Assembly: GCF_040396155.1 (NCBI RefSeq)
Contig: NZ_JBEBOY010000011.1
Location: 34,067-98,066 of the forward strand
Reading direction: 5' to 3'
DNA length: 64,000 bases
Source of the DNA: Tissierella praeacuta_A
GTDB taxonomy: Bacteria > Bacillota > Clostridia > Tissierellales > Tissierellaceae
The notes under the pieces are model-generated. The model was not told the origin of the DNA and made no database searches. It saw only the letters and a program-made list of their open reading frames with translations. Positions within the stretch are counted from its first letter, which is position 1, and each line of letters starts with the position of its first letter. Positions 34,264-43,766 of the stretch are shown in pieces. The translations under genes were made by a program, and so were the position numbers.

Positions 34264-35019
34264 ATGAACATTATAACTATTACAAAAGACAATTTAGAAA
34301 AGGAACACATTTGCTGTGGCATAGCAAATAATAACGATCCTCAAGTAATATCAAAAAAACAATGGCTTTCAGAAAGATTTGATGATGGTCTTATTTTTAA
34401 GAAATGTGATGTCCTTGGAAAGTGTTTTATTGAATATATTCCTGCAGAAAAGGCGTGGGCACCCATTGATGCCGATGGATATATGTATATTAATTGCTTG
34501 TGGGTGTCGGGAAAATTAAAGGGACGAGGATTATCCAATTTACTTCTAGAAGAATGTATAAGAGATAGTAAGAATAAAGATAAAAATGGACTTGTTATTT
34601 TATCATCAAAAAAGAAAAGACCATTTCTTTCTGATTATAAGTATCTAAGCTATAAAGGATTTATATCAGTTGATACAGCAGTTCCTTATTATGAACTGAT
34701 GTATTTACCCTTTGATAAAGATATGCTAAAACCACAGTTTAAAAGTCATATAAATAAATCAGATAGTGAGGGAAAAGGTTTTGTTTTGTACTATACTAAT
34801 CAATGCCCCTATACAGATAAATATGTTCCACTAATAGAAAATTTAGCTAGAGAAAGGTCCGTATTATTTAGAAGTATTTGCCTTAAAACAGCAGAAGAGG
34901 CACAAAATGCTCCATCTCCTTTCACTACCTATAGTCTGTTTTATAATGGGGAATTCATTACAAATGAAATACTTTCAGAGAAAAAATTTGAAAAGATATT
35001 AGGTGAAAAGGGTTTATAA
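34264..35019 (+). CDS. YoaP-type GNAT acetyltransferase
   Basis: 251 residues. N-terminal GNAT domain to about residue 150 (YINCLWVSGKLKGRGLSNLLLEECI contains the acetyl-CoA loop), then a YoaP-like C-terminal domain with thioredoxin-type start VLYYTNQCPYTDKYVPLIENLA. The two-domain order and length match YoaP. Substrate unknown. Probably co-transcribed with the GyrI-like gene. Confidence 0.85.
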   Translation: MNIITITKDNLEKEHICCGIANNNDPQVISKKQWLSERFDDGLIFKKCDVLGKCFIEYIPAEKAWAPIDADGYMYINCLWVSGKLKGRGLSNLLLEECIRDSKNKDKNGLVILSSKKKRPFLSDYKYLSYKGFISVDTAVPYYELMYLPFDKDMLKPQFKSHINKSDSEGKGFVLYYTNQCPYTDKYVPLIENLARERSVLFRSICLKTAEEAQNAPSPFTTYSLFYNGEFITNEILSEKKFEKILGEKGL

Positions 35020-35099
35020 ATAATATAAGAAATGTTCTTTAAATGAGGATATTAATAAGAGTTAGCAAGTTATCATTCTCATGACTTAAATTTTATCTT

Positions 35100-35128
35100 G
35101 ATACATCTAAAAAAGATGTGTCTTTTAT
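35100..35128 (+). terminator. Terminator after yoaP-like gene
   Basis: Nine-base arms (35100-35108 and 35114-35122, one T-G), then TTTTAT. Confidence 0.7.
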
Positions 35129-35260
35129 ATTATTTAATGAAATATACTAATCTAAATAAAATAGATTTTTACTATGAAATTTGTTATAAAGAGCAAAATA
35201 AAAAATTCTACCATTAGAATGTTAGAATTATAGGATACTACATTTGATAAAAGTGTAGAT

Positions 35261-35306
35261 ATTAAAAGGTTCGTATCGATATAAGAGAAGATACGAACCT
35301 TTTAAT
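35261..35306. terminator. Bidirectional terminator
   Basis: Perfect 17-base arms (35261-35277 and 35290-35306) lie 10 bp beyond the stop of the minus-strand membrane protein gene, with T-runs on both sides. Confidence 0.85.
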
Positions 35307-35316
35307 ATTATTAAGA

Positions 35317-37545
35317 TTACACTATGTCATTTGCTAACATTCCTAAAGGTATAAATAAGTAAATTAGTATCAGAGCTGCGGCTATGGTACCTGTATCATT
35401 AAATGAGAAGATAGCTACTGCCCCTAGTAAAATTACAATAAATCCTTTAGATATGTTTCTATAGTTTTTACGGATTTTCTTTAAAATGTCCTTTTTATGT
35501 CTATATAATAAAACTGTTAAAATGATTTGTAAAAACAGGATAATATTCCATGAAGCATGGAGTAAATTCCAAAATACTTGGCGAAGCTTTGAGTTAATTA
35601 TTTCAAAGAATTTACTAAAGCCACCTGTTATTAAAGATTCCAATGCTTTTCCAGCATGAGTAGGATTTGGATTGAATAAAGCATCTAATCCAGCTAATAG
35701 AATGATTCCCACAAGAACCCCAATAACTATTATGGCTACCTTTTTAAATGAAAACTTTTTATCCAAAACTGTCAATAAAGTTAATAAAGTAATTAACATG
35801 GCTGATAATGTTCCACCCATATTAGCTCCGAAGAAAGGGCTAAGGGATACTATGATTAAACACATATAAGAAGTCATAAGTGCAGCCATAATAGACTTAT
35901 TAATTTTATATAAATGAAATAATGTAAAGAATCCTAATAAAGTAGAGCCTAATAATATGCCCATATAGTCATTACCTATACCGTAAAACCTACCACCTGC
36001 AATAGCATCAGATCCTAAAGGAGAAATAATCATCAATTTTTGTACAAAATAAATATCTATTAGCAGCAATATACTGGTTGCCAATCCTAGAATAGCTATG
36101 GTTATTAAATTCTTTCTAAAGATTTTATTTAAAACATAGGTTATAATAAAAGCACCACCAAAAACATAAAGAATGTCAAAAATTATGGACTTATACCCAA
36201 ATAGTGAAACAGTCATCATTGTTAATGGTACTGCCATTATTGTCAGACTTAGATAATTAAGAATCTTATGAGGTAAACCTTTCCACTTTGTAAATCTAGG
36301 CAAGTAAAATCCGACTAAAGCTATACCTACTAAAATAATAAAGGACCAGTGAAAAACACTTCGATACTTTCTTAAATATAAAAATTGAGATTGATTGTTA
36401 AGTAAAATTTCTACAGGATTTTCATTACTTACTGTTTGCATTGGCTCTCCAATAAAGCTTTTATATTCAGTAATACCAAAAAAATTAAGGAGAGTAGGTC
36501 CAAAATCAAAATTAGTGACCAATCCTTCCCTACGAGTTGTACTTGAAGTTAACAATCCCTTTTCAGTATTAGTGCCTGACATAATAACAGGAGTTAAAGC
36601 AAAATTTCCTTGATTAGAAGATTCTCTTGAAGGATTAGGGGTTATTACCATAAATAATGTTTTTCCTAAATCAACTTTATTAATAACCTTACCAAGGAAT
36701 GAATCTGCTCGCTCAATGGCTTTAATTTTTTGTTCTTTTCTAATAGGATCAATAGTCAATCTATCAGTTTTTTGTATTCTTGCAGTATCCCCATAATCTA
36801 TAAATAGCATATCAACATTTGGTAAAATACGTTCTACTTCTTCTAATAATTTTTCCTGATTTAATCTGATTCCGCCTAAGACATTAGAATCAGAACTTAA
36901 TAAATCAGAGTCTATAGAACCAAAAGGTATCACTCCGTTTTCATCCATAGCTAACATAGTGACTTCTCTGGATGGTGTATTTAAATCACTATTTCCTGCT
37001 ACTCCAATTACAAGACCTTTTTCCTTAGCAATTCTACCTAGAAGTCCAACTTGGTTATTAGGTGTAATATCTAAGGCAGTTCTCTCTATATCTCCAATAG
37101 CTACATTTATTATCTCACCATCAGGAGGGGTTTTACCTGTATATAATTTATAAAGGTCACTAGCTGTAACATATTCTGATAATAGATCATAGTCTGACAC
37201 AGGATAAATTCTATTTCTTTCAAAAGCTAATCCGCCTTGAGTTGATGCTAAAGTTCTTACGCCCATGCCTAAGCTAAGATAGGTGCTTCCTCTATTGGAT
37301 AAACTGGACTTTGCGCGTGTATTCATAAAACCGATAGCACCATTTTCTAATAATAGATTAATATTTGGAGTATTACTATTAAGTATTTCTTCTAAACTTA
37401 CTTCATCTAATATTAATACAATGGCTTTTTTCCCTTCAGTTTCATTAGAAATGGCCGTCGTGGAAATCGGCATGCCTAAAACTAGACATATGGCTAAAAC
37501 CAAATTCAATGTATATTTAAAAATAGTATTCCAACTTTTCTGCAA
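35317..37545 (-). CDS. Large membrane protein with alkaline-phosphatase-superfamily ectodomain
   Basis: 742 residues from TTG 37545 behind GGGAGG. Signal-like helix at about 8-30. Then a roughly 350-residue extracytoplasmic domain resembling the alkaline phosphatase/sulfatase superfamily: VLILDEVSLEEIL (metal Asp), NTPNINLLLENGAIGFMN, a possible nucleophile in AKSSLSNRGS, DMLFIDYGDTAR, RADSFLGKVI, LFMVITPN and FDFGPTLLNFFGI. The last 330 residues contain 10 or so membrane helices. Several metal ligands look changed (no clear D-H pair after MVITPN), so activity is doubtful. Role unknown; an envelope polymer function is conceivable. Confidence 0.65.
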   Translation of the reverse strand: MQKSWNTIFKYTLNLVLAICLVLGMPISTTAISNETEGKKAIVLILDEVSLEEILNSNTPNINLLLENGAIGFMNTRAKSSLSNRGSTYLSLGMGVRTLASTQGGLAFERNRIYPVSDYDLLSEYVTASDLYKLYTGKTPPDGEIINVAIGDIERTALDITPNNQVGLLGRIAKEKGLVIGVAGNSDLNTPSREVTMLAMDENGVIPFGSIDSDLLSSDSNVLGGIRLNQEKLLEEVERILPNVDMLFIDYGDTARIQKTDRLTIDPIRKEQKIKAIERADSFLGKVINKVDLGKTLFMVITPNPSRESSNQGNFALTPVIMSGTNTEKGLLTSSTTRREGLVTNFDFGPTLLNFFGITEYKSFIGEPMQTVSNENPVEILLNNQSQFLYLRKYRSVFHWSFIILVGIALVGFYLPRFTKWKGLPHKILNYLSLTIMAVPLTMMTVSLFGYKSIIFDILYVFGGAFIITYVLNKIFRKNLITIAILGLATSILLLIDIYFVQKLMIISPLGSDAIAGGRFYGIGNDYMGILLGSTLLGFFTLFHLYKINKSIMAALMTSYMCLIIVSLSPFFGANMGGTLSAMLITLLTLLTVLDKKFSFKKVAIIVIGVLVGIILLAGLDALFNPNPTHAGKALESLITGGFSKFFEIINSKLRQVFWNLLHASWNIILFLQIILTVLLYRHKKDILKKIRKNYRNISKGFIVILLGAVAIFSFNDTGTIAAALILIYLFIPLGMLANDIV

Positions 37546-37546
37546 T

Positions 37547-37660
37547 TTAATGTTCCTCCCTTAAAGTAATTTCCATAAGACAACCTAATAGAATCAATAT
37601 AATAGCTAAGGTGATAACCCTTGTAGTGAGATTATTGCCTTTAAATTCATCTAAATTCAA
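37547..37660 (-). CDS. Candidate small membrane peptide coupled to the downstream gene
   Basis: 37 residues from TTG 37660: a short polar head (NLDEFKGNNLTTR), one membrane helix (VITLAIILILLGCLMEI) and a charged tail. Its TAA sits one base before the TTG of the large membrane protein, whose ribosome binding site lies inside this frame. No ribosome binding site of its own is visible, so it could be a chance frame or the end of a degraded gene. Confidence 0.35.
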   Translation of the reverse strand: MNLDEFKGNNLTTRVITLAIILILLGCLMEITLREEH

Positions 37661-38060
37661 TTTTTTTATATTTAAGATAAAAAAATATCTTGAATCCTAA
37701 TAATCAAGACATTTAATTTAGATTTATAATCTTCTATAATCATTTAAAGGACTTAAATATAAACTTATATTAGCATAAAGTTATCCACTTTTCAACTTAA
37801 GGAATGTAAATAAATTTGTGCATTATAAACAAGATTTACTTTTTAATTTGATAATAAATATTGAATTTCATAAAAGCTATAATTTAATTATCTTAATTTT
37901 ATATTTACCAAAATCATTTTGTGTTATGCAGTAAAATAACTAGTTTTGGTGATAAATTTTAATATAAAATATTATGTTTTTTACAAAAGAAATTAATGAT
38001 ATAATTTGGAAAAATGTTTTTAGACTAGATTAAAATCTTTTTTGCTTTATATTGAAAATG
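37661..38060. other. AT-rich intergenic region between two minus-strand genes
   Basis: No gene recognised. Contains AAGATA/TATCTT inverted sequence near 37675-37692 and several AT-rich promoter-like segments. A short stem (38064-38069 with 38076-38081) at the LysR stop may end that gene. Confidence 0.3.
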
Positions 38061-38076
38061 ACAGCTAGAATAATTT

Positions 38077-38994
38077 CTAGCCGCCATAGATAGGTATATT
38101 ATAAAAGTCTTGAACTATTGAAATAAATAACTGCATCTGAGGAGTCACCCATTTGTCCTTATGATATAGTAATTGACTGCACATTTGAATATTAGGGATA
38201 TTTGTTTGAATCAAAGATAAAGTTCCTTGTTTTATAGCTTTCTTTACAGAAAATAAAGGTAAAAAGGAAATGCCCATTCCTTTCTCTAGAAGGTGTATTA
38301 TAGTTTCAGTATTTCCTATTTCTAATATAGGATTGATATCCATATCCTTTTCAGCTAACAATTTTTCTAGTTCATAGCGATAACTTCCACCTTTTTCTGT
38401 CAATATAAAGGGTTCTTTTAGAAGGGCTTGTAGGTTAATTTTTTCTCCATATGTGTTTTCTTCGTATGTAAAGGAGTGATTTTTTGATGCCACAAAAACA
38501 ATGTCCTCATCTTGCTGTAGAACCCGTATCCACTCTGAACCATATATTTTTTGATCCAAAGTAAAGAGTAGGTCAATATCATTATATTTAATCATTTCTA
38601 TTAATTCGTTTGTAGTAGCAGTTTTTATAACAGTCTCTACCTGTGGACAAAGGTTATGGAATTTCAGCAATAAGTCGGGAAGTATAGCTGTACAGAGAGA
38701 TTCTACACCTCCGATGCGAAGTGAGCCAGTAGGGATATCAGCATTTGAGGCAAAAGTCTTTGCAGAGTTAATAACTCTCATGATCTTATTGGCATGAAAA
38801 ACAAAAGCTTTTCCTTGTTCCGTTAAATTTACTTGTTTGCCGATTCTTTCAAAAAGTTGTGTTCCAAGTTCTCTTTCCAGTTGCTGTATTTGAATTGTAA
38901 CGGTGGACTGAGAGTACCCAAGCTGTTCTGCTGCCTTTGAAAAATTCAGTGTTGCCGCCATCTTTAAAAAAGTTGCAATATTTCTTATCTCCAT
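38077..38994 (-). CDS. LysR-family regulator, divergent from the decarboxylase gene
   Basis: 305 residues if started at ATG 38994 (M-E-I-R-N-I-A-T-F-L), which has AGGTG eight bases upstream; earlier in-frame codons at 39003 and 39000 are less well placed. N-terminal winged helix (FSKAAEQLGYSQSTVTIQIQQLERELG) and a periplasmic-binding-like effector domain with LRIGGVESLCTAILP and GMGISFLPLF. Divergence over 146 bp from the decarboxylase gene suggests it controls that gene. Confidence 0.88.
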   Translation of the reverse strand: MEIRNIATFLKMAATLNFSKAAEQLGYSQSTVTIQIQQLERELGTQLFERIGKQVNLTEQGKAFVFHANKIMRVINSAKTFASNADIPTGSLRIGGVESLCTAILPDLLLKFHNLCPQVETVIKTATTNELIEMIKYNDIDLLFTLDQKIYGSEWIRVLQQDEDIVFVASKNHSFTYEENTYGEKINLQALLKEPFILTEKGGSYRYELEKLLAEKDMDINPILEIGNTETIIHLLEKGMGISFLPLFSVKKAIKQGTLSLIQTNIPNIQMCSQLLYHKDKWVTPQMQLFISIVQDFYNIPIYGG

Positions 38995-39140
38995 ATTCAT
39001 CACCTATTAGTATTTTTAATATATATTATGAAAACTATGAATTTTACAAATACATAGCCATATGGTACTATAGGTAATGAGAAATGTCAAGCTTTTAACT
39101 GGATATTTCCAAACTATATTAGTTAAAATAGGGTGACGAT

Positions 39141-40580
39141 ATGATGAATAGACGAGAAAGTACATTAAATAATGAAGTTCAGCATGCAGTAGAAGACTTT
39201 GTTCAGATATTTTGCTCAGAAAAACAAGGATTAGCGGCTAAAAAAATTATGAATAAAGCCAATGAAGGTCAAGTTGAAAAACTCAGAGAGATAGACATAC
39301 CAACTAAGGGACGTTCTGTAGATATGGTAGTAACCGAAATGATGGAGGATATTTACAAATACAGAGCTGATTCAAATCATCCAAGGTTTTTTGGATTTGT
39401 TCCAGGACCTGCATCTATGCTATCTTGGCTTGGTGATGTTATAACATCAGCTTATAATATTCATGCCGCAAGCTGGGCAACAAGCTCTGCAGCAAGTTGT
39501 ATTGAACAAGAATTGATTAGTTGGCTATGTGCTCAAGTAGGTTATGATGAGAAGTCAGGAGGACTTTTTGTATCTGGAGGTTCTATGGCAAATATGACAG
39601 CATTAACTGCTGCTCGTGATACGATATTAAAAGAGGAAACTCAACATTTAGGTGTAGCATATGTTTCAGATCAAACTCATAGTTCTGTAGCAAAGGGTTT
39701 GCGTATTATAGGGATTCCAAATGCTAGAATAAGGAAAATACCCACTGATAACAAATTCCGTATGGATATAAAAGAATTAAAAGTTGCCATTGAATCTGAT
39801 ATATCCAATGGGTTAGTTCCTTTTGTTGTAATTGGAAGTGCCGGAACCACTAACACAGGTAGTGTTGATCCATTACAAGAAATCGCTTCTTTATGTAATA
39901 GTTACGGCATATGGATGCATGTAGATGGGGCATATGGAGCCTCTGTATTGTTGACAAAGAAATATAAGCATCTTCTTAAAGGCATTGAATTAGCAGATAG
40001 CGTTAGTTGGGATGCACATAAGTGGCTATTTCAAACCTATAGTTGTGGTATGGTTTTAGTAAAAGATAGATTAAACTTGCTCAATAGTTTCCATGCTAAT
40101 CCAGAATATCTTAAAGATATAGAGGCCAAAGGAGATCAGGTGAACTTTGGAGATATGGGAATTGAACTTACACGACCAGCCCGTGGTCTGAAATTATGGC
40201 TAACTCTTCAAGTAATGGGCTCAGATGCTATTAGTGCTGCAATAGAACATGGATTTCAACTTGCGGAGTGGGCTGAAAATGAATTAAATAAAAGGAAAAA
40301 TTGGGAAATCATCTCTCATGCACAGCTTGCTATTGTAAATTTTCGCTTTGCTCCATATGGATTAACAGAAGAGCAAACAGATGAAATAAATCAGAAAATA
40401 TCTCAAGCTATTATTGATGACGGCTATGCTGGGGTCTTTACTACTGAGTTAAATGGCAAAAAAGTTTTAAGGATTTGTGCAATTAATCCATATACAACAG
40501 AGAGTGATATGAGAAACACAGTCCGTATACTTAACGAATATGCCCAAGAGTTTTATCAACCTATGGAAGCTATTAGTTAG
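39141..40580 (+). CDS. Group II PLP-dependent amino acid decarboxylase
   Basis: 479 residues. PLP-binding sequence DSVSWDAHKWLFQTYSCG supplies the Schiff-base Lys (about 297). Other family blocks are HPRFFGFVPGPAS, FVSGGSMANMTAL, HSSVAKGLRIIGI, GSAGTTNTGSVDP and HVDGAYGAS. The family decarboxylates aromatic amino acids, glutamate or related acids; the HPRFFGF substrate loop resembles aromatic L-amino acid decarboxylases, but specificity is not decided by reading. Divergent LysR upstream, hairpin terminator at 40623-40649. Confidence 0.88.
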   Translation: MMNRRESTLNNEVQHAVEDFVQIFCSEKQGLAAKKIMNKANEGQVEKLREIDIPTKGRSVDMVVTEMMEDIYKYRADSNHPRFFGFVPGPASMLSWLGDVITSAYNIHAASWATSSAASCIEQELISWLCAQVGYDEKSGGLFVSGGSMANMTALTAARDTILKEETQHLGVAYVSDQTHSSVAKGLRIIGIPNARIRKIPTDNKFRMDIKELKVAIESDISNGLVPFVVIGSAGTTNTGSVDPLQEIASLCNSYGIWMHVDGAYGASVLLTKKYKHLLKGIELADSVSWDAHKWLFQTYSCGMVLVKDRLNLLNSFHANPEYLKDIEAKGDQVNFGDMGIELTRPARGLKLWLTLQVMGSDAISAAIEHGFQLAEWAENELNKRKNWEIISHAQLAIVNFRFAPYGLTEEQTDEINQKISQAIIDDGYAGVFTTELNGKKVLRICAINPYTTESDMRNTVRILNEYAQEFYQPMEAIS

Positions 40581-40622
40581 AACTTGTTTTATAAATTGTA
40601 TAAGGTGATAATGAATATAAAG

Positions 40623-40649
40623 CTTGCCTTTTTTACATGGCAAGTTTTT
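40623..40649 (+). terminator. Terminator after the decarboxylase gene
   Basis: CTTGCC (40623-40628) and GGCAAG (40639-40644) arms followed by TTTTTC. The next 280 bp up to 40930 hold no gene; a TTGACA occurs at 40851-40856 but without a -10 at good spacing. Confidence 0.6.
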
Positions 40650-40930
40650 CTATATTAAGAGTATTATTTAATTTTTTATTTTTTATTTCTTTTTCATCAT
40701 ATATTACTTATATGCTGGCAAAACACAATTCTATTACATATTAATAGAAGAATATTGGAGTTTTGAATTAACTAAAAAAATTTTATTAAGTCTATGAAGC
40801 TTATATTATTCTTCTGTAATTAATAATACAAAACAATATTAATATAGTTCTTGACATAAAAATTTTATTCAATTAGGCTTATAGTATGAGTTAACGTTGA
40901 CTCTCAAATTTTAAATAGGAGAGTGAAATT

Positions 40931-41932
40931 ATGTATCATTCAAGATGGAAAGGTAGTCACTATGAAGCAGGACTGCGTTATGGAAATATATTGCATAAAA
41001 ATGGAGTAAATCCTATGAATAACATACCTATAAGTTATGAGAGAAAAGAATTTGCAGCAAAATGTCTGCCTATTTACGAAAAGTTTTATCCAGAAATAAT
41101 TGAGGAAATAAAGGGTATGGCAGAGGGATTACAAATTGATTATATGGATATAGCAAATTTTCTTTTTACTATGTATTGCTTTGTATTTGATAATAAATGT
41201 TCTTGTTTAGCTTTTAATCATAAGGGAAAGACTATTTTTGCTCGAAATAGTGATTTTGCTGTTAGTATAGAAAAATTATGTGATAGTGCCTATTATAGGC
41301 TTAACAATGTTTACTCATTTATTGGCAATACAACTGCATGGACAGAGATGGAAGATGGTATAAATGAACATAGATTAGCAGTTGGTTTGACTTTTATTTA
41401 CCCTATAAAAATAAAGCCGGGAATTAATGCAGGAATTCTTGTTAGATATATTTTAGAGAAATGTAAAACAACAGATGAAGCTATTTCAGCATTAAAGGAA
41501 ATTCCCATAGCTTCCCCGCAAACAATTACATTGGCAGATAAGGATGGAAATATTGCAATTGTGGAATGTAATTGTGATAAAGTTATTGTATTGAAACCTA
41601 AGCAGGGAAAGGACTATGTTTTTACAACTAATCATTTTGTGTCTGAGGAAATGAAGGAATACCAATTTGATGGTGCTGACGATGCACGTTCTCATGAGCG
41701 ATATGAAACCTTAATAAATGCATTTAAAAATGACCAAGATTATTCCTTAGATTTCACAAAAAATCTTTTGTCTGGAAAGATGGGATTTATGTGTCAATAT
41801 GACCGTAAACAAGGACTTGATACTGTTTGGTCATCAATCTATGATTTAACAGAAGGTACAATTTTTAGAGTTGAGGGAAATCCTTCTAGAAAATCATTTA
41901 AAGAAGATAAAAGATTGAGTTTAATAAAATAA
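40931..41932 (+). CDS. C45-family autoproteolytic acyltransferase/hydrolase
   Basis: 333 residues of the Ntn-hydrolase C45 family (acyl-CoA:6-aminopenicillanate acyltransferase-like). The start G-S-H-Y-E-A-G-L-R-Y-G, EIKGMAEGLQIDYMDI and the catalytic region NKCSCLAFNHKGKTIFARNSDF fit. The self-processing cysteine is most likely the second Cys of KCSC at about residue 91, with the FARNSDF segment forming the substrate pocket. Natural substrates of bacterial members are mostly unknown amides or peptides. The ATG follows GGAGAGTGAAATT. Confidence 0.82.
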   Translation: MYHSRWKGSHYEAGLRYGNILHKNGVNPMNNIPISYERKEFAAKCLPIYEKFYPEIIEEIKGMAEGLQIDYMDIANFLFTMYCFVFDNKCSCLAFNHKGKTIFARNSDFAVSIEKLCDSAYYRLNNVYSFIGNTTAWTEMEDGINEHRLAVGLTFIYPIKIKPGINAGILVRYILEKCKTTDEAISALKEIPIASPQTITLADKDGNIAIVECNCDKVIVLKPKQGKDYVFTTNHFVSEEMKEYQFDGADDARSHERYETLINAFKNDQDYSLDFTKNLLSGKMGFMCQYDRKQGLDTVWSSIYDLTEGTIFRVEGNPSRKSFKEDKRLSLIK

Positions 41933-41966
41933 AAGGCTTTCTATCTAGTTTGATTTGCTAATTGAA

Positions 41967-42010
41967 AAAAAAGGCTATGTTCTTCGATATCGAAGAACAT
42001 AGCCTTTTTT
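41967..42010. terminator. Bidirectional terminator
   Basis: A perfect 44-bp palindrome (center between 41988 and 41989) with A- and T-runs at its ends between two convergent genes. Confidence 0.92.
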
Positions 42011-42017
42011 CATTATA

Positions 42018-42476
42018 TTATTTACAAACATCAATCCAAGTTCCCTTTGTAACTTCTTCTAGATAATCTACATCAATTCTTATACAGGTATTAATTTCTC
42101 CACCTGCTGGATATACATAGTCAAATACTTTTAATGATGTATCTAAGTAGATATCCAAGGGTTTTATTAGCCCAAATGGACATACGCCTCCTACAGGATG
42201 TCCGGTGGATGCCCCTAAATCTTCGGAACTAATAAATTTAGCCTTCTCAGAAAAATAATCCTTAAACTTCCTGTTATCTATTTTTACATCTCCCTTAGCC
42301 ACAATCAATATATCTCTATCTTTAAGTCTCAAGGCCATAGTTTTAGCTATTCTAGCTGGTTCAACTCCAAGGGCCTTGGCTGCTAATTCTACTGTTGCGG
42401 TACTAGTATTCATTTCAATAACTTCAAGTTTTAGTTTTGATTCTTCTATATGTTTTTTTACACTTTCTATAGTCAT
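42018..42476 (-). CDS. YbaK/EbsC-family trans-editing deacylase
   Basis: 152 residues of the YbaK/ProX fold, which hydrolyses mischarged aminoacyl-tRNA (Cys- or Ala-tRNA-Pro type). Features are STATVELAAKALGVEPARIAKTMALR, with the family Lys, ILIVAKGDVKIDNRKFK, TGHPVGGVCPFGL and YPAGGEINTCI. Stand-alone editing domain of normal length. Confidence 0.9.
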   Translation of the reverse strand: MTIESVKKHIEESKLKLEVIEMNTSTATVELAAKALGVEPARIAKTMALRLKDRDILIVAKGDVKIDNRKFKDYFSEKAKFISSEDLGASTGHPVGGVCPFGLIKPLDIYLDTSLKVFDYVYPAGGEINTCIRIDVDYLEEVTKGTWIDVCK

Positions 42477-42537
42477 TTGTTACAACTCCTTTATGTAATT
42501 CTTTTTTTCATGTTTACTAGGAATATATATTAATCTC

Positions 42538-43458
42538 CTAGTTTAAATCCAATGAATCTTTATTTTTTAAATCTATAAATTCGTTTGCAAATTTAATAAA
42601 TAACTCTGTTGAAAATGGTAGCTTTTCATCTTTACGTTTTAAATAGTATATATGACGCATCAGTTTTATATCATCAGCTATTTCAATTTGACTAAGCAAA
42701 TTTAATTTAATTTCCTGTTTTACTGCACTTTCTGATAAAACTGAAATTCCTAAATTATCATATATACTTTGTTTTATTGCTTCAATATTTCCAACTACAC
42801 ATATTTTTTGGGGATCAAATTTATAATTTCCTATTTTCTCTAAGTAGGAAATTATTGAGGTATGGGGGTTAGATATTAGAAAAACTTCTTTTTTTATTTC
42901 ATGGATAAATATCCTTTTCTTTGTAGCCCATGGATGTTTGTTATTTACAACTACTACAAGGGGGTCGTCCAATATATGCTCGCATATTATATCTTGAGTG
43001 TCTGAAAAATATGGCTGAGATATTATTCCGAGAGAATAGGTTTTATCTAGGACACTGCCGATTACATTTTTTGTGTATTGAACATTATTAATAAGTGTAA
43101 TATAAGGGTACTTTTGACGAAATTTAAATATTATATTAGGCAATAAATATATTCCAGGTGTATGAGACGAAGTAAAAGATATCTCCGATTGCTCCATTAA
43201 CTTTGATTGAAGCAAATGTTCTTTAGCATTGGCATATGTATTGACTATCTGCTGGGCATAGGGCAAAAATAGTTGACCCTCTTTTGTTAACTTAGCACTT
43301 TTAGAGCTCCGATCGAATAAAGTACAGTCAAGATTATTCTCCAATCGTCGAATTCTCATGGAAATTGCAGCTTGTGTGCAAAATAATTCTTCTGAGGTTT
43401 TTGTAAAGCTATTATTTTTTGTAATAAGCAAAAATGTCTGAAGAGTATCTAAATCCAT
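42538..43458 (-). CDS. LysR-family regulator, divergent from the DASS transporter gene
   Basis: 306 residues: winged helix (LDTLQTFLLITKNNSFTKTSEELFCTQAAISMRIRRLENNLDC) and LysR substrate domain (ISFTSSHTPGIYLLPNIIFKF, NLGISVLSESAV). The ATG follows AGGAGGAGAAAAA. The transporter gene lies 308 bp away in the opposite direction, with a palindrome between them. Confidence 0.88.
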   Translation of the reverse strand: MDLDTLQTFLLITKNNSFTKTSEELFCTQAAISMRIRRLENNLDCTLFDRSSKSAKLTKEGQLFLPYAQQIVNTYANAKEHLLQSKLMEQSEISFTSSHTPGIYLLPNIIFKFRQKYPYITLINNVQYTKNVIGSVLDKTYSLGIISQPYFSDTQDIICEHILDDPLVVVVNNKHPWATKKRIFIHEIKKEVFLISNPHTSIISYLEKIGNYKFDPQKICVVGNIEAIKQSIYDNLGISVLSESAVKQEIKLNLLSQIEIADDIKLMRHIYYLKRKDEKLPFSTELFIKFANEFIDLKNKDSLDLN

Positions 43459-43766
43459 TTTTCTCCTCCTTATTATAATATTAACATTTCCAAAAACAAT
43501 ATTTCAAGTTTATTTATTGATAAATACTATTTATCTTATTATATATCATATTTAATATAAAATGAATGATTAATGTATTTGTACTCATGTTTTGAAGTAA
43601 ATCATAAATATATATTATGAAAATGATATTATTTTTAAATTATAAATTATATTTATTATTATAATAATTAATTGTGATTGGCTATTTATTAATATTCCTG
43701 ATAAGATTTAATCATCAAATAGTTAACTTTTGAGAGAATTATATCTTAGTAAAGGAGAGAGTAATT
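43459..43766. promoter_or_regulatory. Divergent LysR/transporter control region with palindrome
   Basis: GATAAATACTATTTATC at 43519-43535 is a perfect 8-1-8 inverted repeat containing the T-N11-A LysR box. It lies 61 bp from the LysR start and is the likely LysR operator. The rest is AT-rich without a gene. Confidence 0.55.
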
